Numbered from the stretch's first letter, positions 12,740 through 26,525 are shown. The stretch: DNA of 64,000 nt from Brevipalpus yothersi (GCA_003956705.1 QZCP01000197.1:48754-112753); one strand, 5' to 3'. Numbers and translations are program-made. Notes: generated from the letters alone by a model not told the origin.

Positions 12740-13340
12740 CTGCAAGTATATACCCAATGAATGTTCTATACGGTGGTGCTGATAATAATATCAAAAATCT
12801 CAACCAAACAAATGGATCACAAAACATTGGAATCAGTACGATACCGTTGAATTTTATCGTAATCAAAGTACTTTTGTATCTATCTCTCTCTCCTATTAAT
12901 CTGACAAACGACCTGCTCTCCGAATACTGTTTGTGACCCAAACTCCGCCTGTGTTATCCCATGCCATGCGCTTTTCTGAAACTTTTTTTTCACTGTTCAG
13001 ATACAAGTGACTTTCTTTTTCTACTTCTTCTTCTTCTTCTTTTCTGGGAAAAATTTTGTAGTCCTTGGGTTGAAATTATTTTACCATAGACATTTCTCAT
13101 TCTCGATGCTATAACGTAGCCCCCACATGGCTACATGGTCCTGGTACTAGTGGTAGGTGTATGATATGGGCTATCATTAAACTCGCTTTGACCACAGAAA
13201 ATGATTACTACTCTCGAGATAAAGAAAGGAATCTTTTTCAGCATGGTGATATCGATTCTGATAACCAAATAATCAACCTGAACCGGTTGCATTTCGATCA
13301 TGGAAAACCAGAATTTTTGGTCCAAAAGAGAGCGCCGCTT
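12740..13340. other. Upstream of the GPCR's first identified exon
   Basis: Should contain the GPCR's missing first coding exon or the intron leading to it. I found no convincing signal-peptide exon on the minus strand. Short open frames here on both strands have no family resemblance. Confidence 0.4.
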
Positions 13341-13729
13341 GAGCGCGCCTTTTTGACAGGCTGAGTATATAAAGCCACTGTAAAGCTCCTGATCGGGTTG
13401 AGTTGCGAAGTGTGTTCAGCCTGGATTGGAATACTATTCCAACCAGGAATCCTAACCTAGTGTGATGTCTTCATTTATGGGGCCGTCATTTACCTGCCAG
13501 CTTGTCCATTGGTTTTAGCGTCATTTTACTTTGGACACCAACAGCTTGGATAAAATTGATGCCATGAACATTTCTTCCTACTCCAAAACTGATTGTGTTG
13601 CGGCCAAAACGGCTCTTGTCTACTCCATGACATTAGCGTGCCGACATGGTCACCAAGTATAAGGTCACAAACCCTGATTCGGTGAATAAGGTCAATTTAT
13701 TCATTGACCAATGGGTCCAGACCGACAAT
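13341..13729 (+). repeat. Dispersed repeat, copy 2 (unclassified, possible mobile element)
   Basis: Inverted partner of 190-577. It starts with GAGCGCGCC, carries a TATATAAA box at 13366-13373, then shares long blocks with copy 1, including GAGTTGCGAAGTGTG and GTCTACTCCATGACATTAGC. It lies between the 5' side of the GPCR gene and the 3' end of MOCS1. The most similar frame is broken by stop codons in both copies. The conserved TATA position suggests a Pol II promoter, as in an LTR or a transcribed element, but terminal repeats and target-site duplications were not identified. Confidence 0.75.
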
Positions 13730-14360
13730 TGCTCCATAATTCCTTCTGTCAGCTTTTGGTCGCTGATAGCTTTGCCTAAATTTTCTTTCAAGCTTACTCA
13801 ATATCGACGAGAGATTTCATCATCTCGGCCTCTAGGACCTCGGAAAGAGTAATGGTAAAGATTTTTCAACTGTGATTTCCTGTCCACCAATTTGACACCT
13901 TTTTCTTATACTGTCAAATGACTTCAACTAGATAAAATATCCCGTGAACTGGAATTTGTGCTCGATAAAGATCGATTATTCGAGGTATGTTTTTGAGGGT
14001 TTTGTTTCTTTAATCCTAACCGATCGATGTGGGCCGTTTTGGGCTGAAACTTGACATTTGCAAATTAGGTATCAATTTACAGATGTGACAAACATCTTGG
14101 CCATGCATCATACATCAAAACTATCAACAGTGGGTGAAAGAATAAACAGCATCCATCTGGAGATATAACCAAGAACTTGATGCATTTCTCAAAATTTTAA
14201 TAAGTAACCCCAAAGGAAGTGTTGCACATTCTCATATTATTAGGAATATTAGTGCAAGGATGATGGCTAACCCCATGAGTTTTACAGTGGTACAGAAAAA
14301 TGAATATCCTTGTGAAAATAAAAAAATAAATGATGGGTTTACAATATATCAACCATGACC
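13730..14360. other. Intergenic stretch downstream of MOCS1
   Basis: About 0.6 kb of AT-rich sequence that should include the MOCS1 3' UTR. I saw no gene and no clear minus-strand AATAAA close to the stop at 14361. Confidence 0.45.
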
Positions 14361-14862
14361 TCAAGATTGTCTCTGATCGACGGCTTCTTTGGTTTTCTCG
14401 ACCAGATGTATATTCTCTATTCTCATTGGAAAGCCCATTGATTTACACATGTCATAAATGGTTAGCAAAGCAACTGAAACAGAGGTAAGAGCCTCCATTT
14501 CTACTCCAGTGCGAGATACAATGATGACTTTACTGGTCACCTCTATTGAATTTGATTTTATGTGAAAATTAACTTCTATATTCGATAAAGGTAGCTGATG
14601 GCACAATGGTATCAGAGTGCTTGTCATCTTAGCACCCATAATTCCTGCCAAATGAGCGGTAGCTATAACATCTCCCTTCTTCATTTGATTTTCTCGGATC
14701 TTCTCGATCACTTCATCACCAACCACAATATGTCCAATAGCAATTGCTTTGCGTAAACTTTCTGGCTTATTGGAAACGTCCACCATCCTTGCTTTCCCAG
14801 TCTTCCTGTCAATATGTGAAAGATCTTTCATATGTTCATCTCCAGTTTTGGTTGAGTAGGCT
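14361..14862 (-). CDS. MOCS1: MOCS1B: MoaC-like cyclic pyranopterin monophosphate synthase
   Basis: Second cistron or C-terminal half of MOCS1. It converts the MOCS1A product into cyclic pyranopterin monophosphate in molybdenum cofactor synthesis. From the internal ATG at 14831 it encodes 156 residues with the MoaC hallmarks: KGDVIATAHLAGIMGAK, LIPLCHQLPLS and TGVEMEALTSVSVALLTIYD, close to the family's usual 155-160. The frame stays open upstream to a splice acceptor. Two acceptors are possible: a good one after TTTTTTGTAG (exon from 14869) and a weaker CAAAG/A (exon from 14862). Only 14862 keeps phase with the upstream exon, giving a continuous MOCS1A-B fusion of 518 residues. With 14869 the upstream frame stops early and MOCS1B would need its own start. 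Most likely mitochondrial matrix, by analogy with animal MOCS1. Confidence 0.88.
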
Positions 14863-15003
14863 CTTTGAGCTACAAAAAAATTGTCAAATTTGCCTTAGTA
14901 ACAGTGTTAGAACGAAATCAATTGAGAATTACATTGAAAAGGACCAGATAGAATCGATTATTGATTCAGATCTTGGGTCTTAGAAGGATAAAGTGAAGCC
15001 AAT

Positions 15004-16247
15004 TCACCCACCGATTAAGATCATAGGTCGATTGACACTCTTCGCGATACGTTCAAAGCCTTCATGAATAGAGAAGAAAAAAATGATAAGTATTTGGATC
15101 ATTTTACAAAACTATACTCAACCTGGATGCTGTTTCTTCTTTTTCTTCAGGGCAAAACTGATTATTTCACATAAATCCTCCCCATTCTTACCAGAACGAA
15201 GATGATCTCTCATTGAGACCTCGTTCTTGTCAAACAAGCAGACCTTAAAAGAGATTCGAAACGGTAGAAGAATTTTGACTCAATTATGATCATGAACACT
15301 GACTTTGAGATTTCCATCAGCAGTTAAACGTAAACGACTACATGAACCACAAAAATTATTTGTCATCGACGAAATAAACCCAATTCGGCCTCTATATCCT
15401 GTTATCTTATAGAGTAATGAAGGATCACTGTAATGATCTCTTTCCAATTTGGTGAAATCATTTCCATATGTTTGTTTGAATGTATCCAGCATCATAGAAT
15501 AGGGAAACATTTTTTTCACCGACCACTCATTACCATCAAAAGGCATGTATTCAATGAATCGGACATCAATTAGATTATTTCTTGTGATTTCAGCGAAATC
15601 AATCAGCTCATCGACATTCAAGTCTTTCATAACTACAACGTTGATTTTGACGGCAGTGAATCGATCTCGATTTTCCAAAGCCAAAAGAATTCCATTCCAC
15701 GTACGATTAAAGCCTTTTCGACGAGTGATGAACTCAAATTTTTCTGGTTTCAGAGTATCAAGGCTTATGTTAACCGATTGCAATCCTACATTTGAACCAA
15801 TTTTCATGAGTATCACATAAAAACAATCAACATCAATCATAACTAACCAGCATTGAGAAGATCTTCGATTCGGTTCTGCAACATGATACCGTTTGTGGTG
15901 ATACCAAGATTCTTCAAACCATATTGCTTTAAAGATGCAAGTTCAGAAACGATCTGAACACAATCTTTACGAACCAGAGGCTCTCCACCGGTAAGCTTGA
16001 TTTTGTTTACACCGAGTTTTCGGACAAACATGGTAGCTAGTTGGATGATTTCTTGGCGAGTTAATAATTTATCAGAAGGGGTTAGTTGAACACCCTCACT
16101 TGGCATACAATAATGACACCTCAAATTACATCTTTCGGTCAAAGAAATTCTCAAGTAATTGTGAGGCCGATTGAATGTATCAACCAGAGGCTTGGAAGAA
16201 GATGTGGCCAAGTAACGTGAAATCAACCAGGAATGGCGAGAAATCAT
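15004..16247 (-). CDS. MOCS1: MOCS1A: MoaA-like radical SAM GTP 3',8-cyclase
   Basis: Exons 16247-15848, 15785-15304, 15243-15123 and 15059 onward. If the last exon is not spliced at 15008, the frame reads ILIGG and stops (TGA 15006-15004), giving 352 residues. Radical-SAM signature CNLRCHYC follows TER near residue 40, with the SAM-binding GGEP. The C-terminal cluster motif NFCGSCSRLRLT...LKVCL has its last Cys supplied by exon 3 (VCLFDKNEVSMRDHL). The enzyme rearranges GTP in the first step of molybdenum cofactor synthesis. The terminal Gly-Gly is the functional C-terminus known for MOCS1A/MoaA. I chose ATG 16247 because MISRHSWLISRYLATSSS looks like a mitochondrial presequence and the 54 codons before it show no homology. 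Introns are only 60-63 bases. See the finding on the fusion splice. Confidence 0.92.
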
Positions 16248-17615
16248 TTTCACATTGATCAGGTAAATGAGATGTCGAAAGTGTTTCCATTGGCATCTGA
16301 GGTGGCGAAAAAATTTTTCAACAAACAAAAGGTAGAAAATATGATGTAATTTCAATGAGATACATCCATCTGTGATAACTGTATACACGTGGCTCAATTG
16401 TTTACACAATCAGTAAGGTTGATGATCAACCGTTGATCCAACCTACTATATCATCTGTATAGTATCATGTTGCCTTGAAAGGCGCGCAATTTGTGGTGAA
16501 AATATCAACCAATCAATGGGATTGACGGAAAGTATTAATTTTTCAACAATAATATAACGCAATAATTAATTAACAAAATCGGCCATCACCACTTATATCG
16601 GATGCTTATAAGCTAACCAAACAGCAAGTCATTTTTGTGTTTGTCATTAGAATCTGATCTCTGTTGATTACTGTTCTTGTTCGGGAATATTGTCACCGAG
16701 TCATATGTTGCCTCGAGGACATGAATTGAACATCACCTTGATCAACGGTCAGCGGACTCTGATGATTGTTCAATTGTGGATGGATCCTGAAAATGAGAAT
16801 TATTTGAAATGACTCATCGTGAACATCAAAAAAGCCAAGAAAAGGGCCTGAAACTCGATTGATTCAGCAGCATATCACTTTTACCGTTATTTTTTCGGTT
16901 TCGCGCGCTTTTTATCAGTTCATTTGAAAGTTTTTCGAGCGGCAGCCACGAAGTGTCTCTCAAATCGGGCCCATACATGATCAGCCGACTGAGGCCAATC
17001 TTGTTGGAATCGGCATGATAAATATCATGGCATGAATTTTTGGAACCAGTTTCTTTCTCTCTCTTTCTCTCTCTCTTTCTCTCTCTTTCTCCTCACTGAT
17101 ACATTTCACGAACCCTCTCTCACTCGATATTCATTATTACTTTTCTATCTCCATCTGAAACACACTCCAACTGTATCGGACTCAGTGCGAACGTTTCAAT
17201 CTGTATATCAGAAATTGGTGCTTCGTCATACAGCTTACAAGAGCAAGCTCCACTTTTTTGAGCCCATAAACTTGCCTGATCAATCGATCGGCGAATAGTT
17301 GGAATCACTCTTTTTTACTGTCCACTTTCCGATGTAAAAATATTAAGTGACTTTTTTGTTCACTACGATTTCAACAGTTAGTGGTCGGTGTTTGAGTGTA
17401 TGTGTGTGTTAGGTGTTTATGGTAGTGTGATATAGTGATCTGATCTGTTCAAGTGATAAATACGAAGGAATACATACATACACGTTCTAATGTTGGAGGT
17501 ATAGAGAAAAAAAATTTATCCAACGGATTGACTTCTTATCCTTCTTATCATCGTCATCATCGTCAAGATAGTGTGTATTAACATTTCAAAATTTCAATAT
17601 TTTGGGAAGTAAAAA
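16248..17615. other. Divergent promoter region between MOCS1 and chitinase
   Basis: 1.4 kb between two divergent start codons, so it should hold both promoters and 5' UTRs. A short AAAGGCGCGC box occurs at 16477-16486, resembling the GC box at the edge of both dispersed repeat copies. A CT-rich run lies near 17050-17095. No gene was seen. Confidence 0.5.
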
Positions 17616-20183
17616 ATGGATGTGACCAGTTATTCGTGTGGGCGATCCAGACGAAATATTTTTCCGGTAAGTTCAAGTGGAAAACTTTTCATTCCAGTAA
17701 TTCTTCTTTCCCAAAATTTAACCTCTCTTTTCACCATCACCATCATATTCTTTTGATCACTTTTGTGTGTGTGAACAAGTGCAATTCCATTTTAATTCTC
17801 TCTCTCCAATCTTGTGTGTGTGTGTTGGTAGTTAGCCCAAGGTGGCCATTCTGCCACGTTGGCCGATATTCATTCTCATTTTTCATTAACGATTTAATCG
17901 GGTAATAATAATTGCCACGAAAGCATGAATATCGAGTATACACTTGGACAGTAGAAAAAAAGAATCTTTTTATAAGTATACATTATGCTTTCATCAAAGT
18001 ATTCTCTTTTTCTCTCTCTTAACTAAAAGTGATCGAGAAAAAAAGAATCTCGAGAATAAATGTCTTCCATGTCCATCATCATGGTCAAAATTGAAGTGTA
18101 TAAATTTTCAACCTCTACTCGAAGCAAATATTATTCAGATTTCATTAGTTCACTATTTTTAGATATCTTTCAGAATCACTTGGATATCTTTTTCTAGCTT
18201 TTAATCGAATTTAGTCAAATGGACTGGAAACTGGATAACAGTAGTAGTAGTAGTCGTAGTAGTTAATAGAAGAAGAAGAAGAAAGTTTCGAAGTGCGTGT
18301 TTATAGCTGTGGACAATCAACAGTTGCAAAACAATTAGTGTTGATAGGATGAAAATGCATTCGAAAGTGATTGCAAGCCAAGTTTTAACTTGAATCACCG
18401 TTTTAGTACATGTTAATTACATTGATGATGATTGTATTTCATGCTGGATGATGATCAATGATGAAGAAGAAAATTCGAATTGTTTATTTATTTAAAAAGG
18501 TGCTGATCGCCTACTTTTTTTTGCATGTCTTTTGGTTTCTCATTTTCAAGCAGCAACAACAACAGTCAATTCTCGAACAGAATCTTTCTCTATCTATCTA
18601 TCAACTTGATAGCTAATTCATCAGCAAGTCAGTTTCTCTCAAGGAATCTGATTTATTGATCAACACAACCAAACACTCTAATTGAAAAAAAAGTGAACAA
18701 TAACATAAGGTTTTTGTGGTATCAAAAGAAGGCAGAAAAGAGAGAAGCCCACAGTTTGAATCTTGAAGGCAAAATTGTATTCTGCAAAAGTTTTCCAAAA
18801 TTTTTTTCCAATTCAAATGCACTTACACAAGTATCGAAACCATGCTTAAATCTCACAATAGAATGGAGAGAGAGAAAATGCTTCTCCTAATTAGCTGTTC
18901 ATATCAAACTCAAGTATCGAAATGTAAATGAGAATTGATAATCAATGGAAGATAGAAACTTTTTTACTCACTTCCCAAAGAGTCTACCAAAATTGTTTAA
19001 ATGATAATCAATTGATATTATTTTCTATTTTACAGAACATCCCACTGTCAAGGTATTTTTTGCTCGTATTAATCAGTTTATCGCTACAATTGAGTCAGCC
19101 CAAACGGCTGCTGGCAAGTAAGTACAATTAAGAACAATATTTCTCTCTTCCCTTCTTATTGAATTATCCAATCTGTTTATTTCTCTCAATTCCATCAATT
19201 CTGATTATCCATCTATTTCATTTATCTATCTACCTATCTACGATATCATCCAATACACCTGAACAATCTTTTTCTTCCACCTGTATTGATTCTTCCAATC
19301 ACTCACGCTATTGCTCAATCGAATAGCCATTCTCATTTTCTATCCTCCTCTTAAATCCTATCATTATCATTGTAACCGTTCATCCTGTTTCGTGGTCATG
19401 ACTACTTTCCACACTGTCCTGATTCAGTATAGCAATTCCAATAATTTGCCCACTCCCATCATTAAAGATCTCACATATGTTGCTACTGTGATGATTGATT
19501 TTTACTTGATTTTGGATAGTACAGTAGTAGTAGGAGTGTGGTAGTTGAAGGATTCCTCCGAATTACAATCTCAACATTTGATGTAGAACTAATGTAAAGT
19601 AAATGATCAACCTTTCAACTCTTGATCACTTGTCCTCATCGTATTGTTATCACCATTATCATGATCACTATCCTCCGATCCAACGAATGTCCAACGATGA
19701 ACATGATATAATTAGATTTCAAAATTAAGAGCGAAAGAGGAACACAAATTTTTTCAAATCATCCTGATGATCTTACATCATCGTCATTTGATTCCCCTTA
19801 AAGTTTAGTAAACACATATTGTCAACATTTTTATGAATTCTTGCAACCAGAAGCAAACCATTTTTTCTTGCCACTTTTTTTTCAATCCACTTTATCTGTC
19901 GAACTTTATATTGTCACCATATTATCAGCAAATGTTCACCTGCTTGCATGCATACACACATACACACACATCACCACCACCATCAATCTGAGTGGAAACC
20001 GTTTGTTCCGATCCGAAAATTTTATCCTAATTCTTCAATCTTTTCTTCCCATCTTTTTAAATCGCTAAACTAACCTCTTTTTCCGTGTTCAATCATCTTG
20101 CTCTCTCTCTCTATTCTATATGATACCTTATTTTGGTGAGAGAAAGAGCATAAAGTTTTCGTATTGTTTCTTCCTCACTGATT

Positions 20184-20229
<46 letters not shown>

Positions 20230-22276
20230 CTTTGCCTCCAAGAGAGAAAAATTCAAACCCATTTGATTTTTTTGGTTAATTTTTTTATCCACCTTCTTGT
20301 TGTTTTGAGCATCTGAGAATCAAAGATTTTTTACCTTCACCTAATTTTTAGCACACATTATTCCCTTGGAATATTCTCACCAACCTGATTGGAGCACATT
20401 GGTTGTGGTAAACTTGTAGAATGAGATCCTGTTTGGTGGATAGATAGATGGTCATAAAACTAGTCAAATTAGATAGGAATTATTCAATTTTCATTGATTA
20501 TGTGGTCATGTTTTCTTTCTTCCTGACAGTATTTTCTTTCTATTCCCAACACACACACAAGTAATCCAATCGAATCAGCCTCTCATTCTCTCTCACTCAG
20601 TGTGATCTAGTTCATGGTTGGACAGATTGAAAGTTTTAGGTGAACTTTTGGAAAATTTGAGTGAAGATCATTTTTCTTTTCTTTTCATCTTTTGTGCAAA
20701 TGATTTACTCAATCTATCTCAATTACAAGCGATTGTATATAAAACGGAGAAAGGAGGACAACACAGAAAAGACTTGATGTTGCTAATATGGACAGTTGAG
20801 ATGAGAAAGAAAAATAGCAACAACAGCAACAGCAATTGGGTTGACCAATCATGCTTGAATTTAAATTTAATTATTTGAATTTTAAAACTGAAACCGAATG
20901 ATCAGCACGGCAGACGATCATTCTAACTCTCTTCATTGACCAATGACAATGACCACCATGATTAGTTACAGTTACTCTAAACCACCACTTGATGAAACAG
21001 AAGAAGAAGAAACCTTGCGACTAATTATGATCACAAATTTGCTTATTTGCATTTCAATTGTTCCAAGTACTTGATCAAGTATAATAACATCCATCTCATC
21101 TTCTCTCTCTTAATTCTTTACACACGATTTAGCTACTCTCTCTCTCTCTCTCTCTCTCTCTTATGATCCATTTCTTGATCTTTTTTCTCTCATGGTCATG
21201 AAAACATCTTTCTCTCAGCTGGCTATTTGTTCTTGAGCTTGATTATGTCATTCATCTGCATGAATCTTCCAATTCAATCTTATTCGCATCATCTTATGAG
21301 AATCTTATAAAATTTCTCATTTTTCTTTATCTTAATTGTGAATCCATCTTCATTCCAGATTCACGACTGGTTGATCGCGCCAAATTGTCCTCGGTCCCAC
21401 CGGCAAATAAGAAAGTGGTATGCTACTACACCAACTGGTCCCAGTATCGTCCCAAAGAGGGTAAATTTACACCAGAAGACATTGATCCAACCATATGTAC
21501 CCACGTAATATTTGCCTTTGGATGGCTTAAAAAGAATAAAATGTCCGCCTTTGATGGCAGTGATGAGACTAAGAATGGGAAAAAAGGTCTATTCGAACGG
21601 ACCACCGATCTCAAATTGAAAAATCCCAAACTCAAAGTTTTACTTGCCATAGGTGAGTGATGACAATATTCTCTCCTCTCTCATCTTTGTGTGCGTGTCC
21701 ACATGATACAACATTGCTGATTTATCCTTGATTTTCATGGACACTTGTGGTGAAAAATTCAATTGTGTCTGTTATACTGCTTAATCATTCTTCAAGATTT
21801 GATCAAATCATTGTTTGATGATCAAAAATCTTGAGATACTCTTACTTGAGCGTGGGCATTGCGATCGTATTTGGAAGTGAAACCAATTGGCCATATATAT
21901 TTTGAGCATTTCAAAAAATTTTCATATCCAATATTTACTTATGCATATTGAGAATCTATTTATGGACTCTACACATGATGCACATTATGTTGATCGTGAA
22001 GACGAAACAAAAATTGAAGCATTCGAGAATTACTCTTTGATTAGATTGTAATCTATTTAATTCGATCCAATTCATCATGATGTTCATCATCCTTCCACTC
22101 ATCCTCAACTGAACACATTCAGCTAATTTAACTCCACTCGATTCTTTACCTCTACCAGCAATCAACTTGGCTTGATTCCGCTAGATAGACTGTATGTGTG
22201 TGATTCATTCGACATAACATATTAAGCTATTCAACTATTTATATATGTATTTCACTTCCTGCTTAGTTAGTTAATT

Positions 22277-22343
<67 letters not shown>

Positions 22344-22387
22344 CTCAGGTCATTGCCGGGGCTTGAATTACGATGACCACTCAATCT

Positions 22388-22456
<69 letters not shown>

Positions 22457-23786
22457 ATTTGATTCAAAATTCGAATTGAATTCTCAACATGTCTACAGAA
22501 GTTCAATTTTATCGCTGAATAGTGATGGTACATGAATAGAATAGGAAAGAATAGAAGTAAATTTACCGCTGAATGGTCTCTTCACTCTAAAAACGACAAT
22601 GAATAGTGATGGTGCTAATGAGAAAAAAAGAAGGCAATAGAATCATTTATCCACCGGTCACTACCATTGATGTCTGCTTGATTAGATTTCAAGCAGAATG
22701 TCGAGAAGACATCAGAGTATTCTCTTGAGTTCTCTCTCTCTCCAGATGATGAATGAGATGAAGTGTAAGTGTGTGTAGCTAAAATGAAGGCCCTGAAAAA
22801 CGGGACTCAAGTGGTCGCCGACGTTCTTGAATGTAAAAACTTCTTGATTCACAATCGTTATCCAAGTTCAGGTCTCTCTCTTTCTCTCTCTTCAACTTGT
22901 TTCACATTCATCCATTTTTCCTTCTCCTTCCACTTTTCATTCGATATATATCATTGATAATCTGTTAGCAAGCCTTAGGATCATCGAAAATTGATCACCT
23001 TGATGTTGCAATTAAAAATTAAAAAGTGTGTAAATAAGAGGAGAAAAAAACTCATCTGGAGGGCGATGATATCTACCTAGGTAATTGGGTAACTTTGAAT
23101 TTGAACGAGAAATTCAATGGAAGTAACCAAATTATGATCTGGCGTGAGAAATTTTTTTCATTTCAAGTTATTATTGGATAGAAAAATTTCCAATATTTTA
23201 CACAAGTTTATGGTTTGTCTGAAAATATCTATCATAATCAGCCATCCATTTCAATTACTCTCAACTGTCTGCAAATTCTATTCCCGGTCACAAGTTTAGC
23301 ACAGCAGTATATAGTGTGTATGTCCACTTTTGCCAAGAAAAATATTAGTGAACCATTCTTGATCACTTGAATGATCTTCTTCCGCATTAACCTCTCCCAT
23401 TAACGTTAATATGTTCAATTCTTTTGATCAAATGGCTTCTCATGTCAACGCTTAAGTAAAAACTGTCAACACACATAAACACACACCAAGTAAGTGTTTA
23501 TGTGCGATGAGAAGAAGAAAGAGGAGGAGGGCTACTCGTAAAAATTCAAAAATTTTTACGTTCAATTGAACCAAGGAAAATTTTAGGAGAAAAAAAGTAA
23601 GAGAAAAAGAGAGAGAAGAAAAATCCATCAACAGAATTGAACCAGTTCTCACGAGTCTATCTGATGAAAAAAATCTATTACACCAAGAACTGGTCTCTCT
23701 ATCGAAAATTTGAACTGTTTGGGAAATGCTAACGTTTTACATCCTTCGATATACATCTTTTTCTCTCTAGCATTTCGAATTGCATG

Positions 23787-23844
<58 letters not shown>

Positions 23845-26468
23845 GATTTCAATCAGAAAATGTTAAGGTTGAAAACCGTTTAAAAGTTCTGATTGAGAAT
23901 CAGCTTAGATCATTGTATAAGTCTTTGAAAGTCCCCACCTATCTGCCACACACTCTCATTTACATCATCAAAAACCTTCGTCAAGCGTGATATGAATGAA
24001 AAGTATTAATTATCGGAAGCAAAACGCCGGATAGTTTCTGGTCACTGAGGCTGCTTGAGCTGAAGTTCGAAATCTCCCAAGAAATTTTAGATGATCAGAG
24101 ATCCACTTCATTTTAATACTAGGACTAAAAGCGATTTGAATTGAGTAGGCTCTATTCCTGTTGATCACACTCTGTATGAATTGTTATTGTTCAAACTTCT
24201 TGTTCAGCTTGGGATCCGGGTCAGTGGATAGAATTATCTAGATTATAATCAATTGGACGGAAAAGCATCTACCATGCAACACACCCTGTCTGATAGTCCC
24301 CAAAGCACTTATGTATTCCCTACTCATTCTGAACAGTATCGAATTTATAATTCCAGTCATATTTTGATTCACTTGATGATAAATGGAAAAACATGATTTC
24401 TCACCCAATCAACCGGCATTTATTTTGCTTCTCCTCCCACTTTCCTCTTCATTAGATTCAAGTAAATCTGTATTAATCTCTGAAAGATCTTGAAATTTCA
24501 TTCATCCTATGAAATTCGTGATTCTTAGTACCTCTCATTGAGTACCTTACACCAAGGTTGATCCAAACCCATCACTTGGATAGTGATTCGATGAAATCAT
24601 GCATCATACACCTTGAATTTTCATCCTAGTTTTCAGATCTATCTGAGGCACTGTGTTAATTTATTTTTGATATTAGAAGAATGAAACCTTCAACAATTTG
24701 TGCCAAAAATTTGCGTTATGAGAAGAATTTTCACTTTTATTCTGCTTCCAGCAGTTTTTTCTCTCATTTGACAGCTAGTTAGTTGAGAAATGTTTCTAAA
24801 TCATTATTGAAACGTTACTTTTTACTAGCTTCGAGCAATGTCTACACCAGCTGATATTCCAATAATGTGCTCTCCATGTCAGGCCAATTCCATTTGAAAC
24901 TGTCCAATTTTGGTTGATAGCCATCATATCATATTATATCATCACCAGTACCCATAAGATGTGTGTTGATATATATATATACATTTCTTTTCGATATTGA
25001 ATGTGTTCGAAATCGTAAAAAACATCAGCAAGTGGAACCGTAAACTGTTCACATGTACCGTTATGAATCGCGACCGTGATGTAGAGAGAGAGAGAGACCG
25101 ATTATCATCGCTTCGAACCAGGATATCAAATCGAATATTTTTTCCTTCAGCTAAATGGTAGCAATTCTATATATTCATTCTTGCAGCGTGAGATATTGAA
25201 TGACCGATCTTGAGTAGCTGAATTTATGATTGAAAATTTTCACCTGTCTATCTGTCTCACCCAAACTTTTGAGAACATTTTCGTGGTCAAAGATCTATTA
25301 AAATATTCATCACATTTACGTTTAGGTTTCTTTCCTCTTATCATTCGAATTGAAATTCTCACCAAAATGAGATCATATAAAGAGGTGAACATTTGAAAAA
25401 AAAATCCATATCTATAAAATCTACCAGATTACAATTCAAATGAATATGGTCACCATTAAGTTGATCTAATTGTCGGAACTCAATGAGCATGGATATGAAC
25501 TGAAAACACGGCTAAAACAATTGAGATAAACTATCTTGTTGCTCCTCATCAGCTGATCTTTCTCCAATATATTCATGATATCAAGCTCATGATTGAAGGA
25601 ATGATACAGACATGGTGTAGACATGTCCATTGTCTGTTGCCATTCAACTCAATGAATCAGCTAATCCTTTATCTGACCATTGTTCATGATCACAGTAGTA
25701 GAGACAAAAACAGACACAATCAAATGATTTCTTTCATGGGATCAACCCATCATTATTCTTTTAGGCAGCCTTTTCCCATGAATAATCTTCAATGTCCATC
25801 TAGCATTGGATAAACAGTTTGTACGACTGTTGTTGGTCAACTGTGTCCGTCCACTAGTCTTTAGTTTGAAAATTAGTTGCATATTGTTGACGGACATTGT
25901 CTGTAACTGGAAAGTATTCAGTAATCCTTCAACTAACTTTTAAAATTAATTCATCCAATGAACTTACACTCGAAAAGCCTTAGCAACATTATTATTATTA
26001 TTATTATCAGAGGCTAGTGCTGATAAATTGAATGTGCAATCGGGCAGCCTTGTTGATTGAGATTTGTGTGTGAATATAAAAAAGAAAGCCAATTCACCTT
26101 GAAAAAAGTATAAGAGAGCGAATTACTGGAAGTGTTCTGTATTTATTCATGATTATCGTTATACTAACCATGCATATATAGCAGAGAGAGGGTAAGAGAG
26201 AGAAAGAAAGAAAAAGGTTGAATAAAGAGGAGTGTATCTTTATGAGTGATATGGAATTGTGGACATGAAATCATGGTCAGAAACCGATGGGCGGCTAATG
26301 TTGTTAGTCGACAATCATACTAACGAAGGTTGAAACGTGGATCATGATTTGCCCAGAAGTTTTCGGAACGAATCATGATGCCTCCTTAAGAACAGAAGTT
26401 GTGGTGGAAGTGGCTGATGATGGATAACGAGAGAGAAAAGCTTAATGATGCTTGATGATGAAACCATC

Positions 26469-26525
<57 letters not shown>

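Noticed and set aside
12720..12941. Minus-strand frame with a hydrophobic stretch, considered as the GPCR signal peptide
   Set aside because: Out of frame with the HormR exon and no suitable donor to join it.
13646..13852. Open frame of 68 codons starting in repeat copy 2
   Set aside because: Starts in the repeat and runs out into unique sequence; no family resemblance and no match to copy 1's frame.
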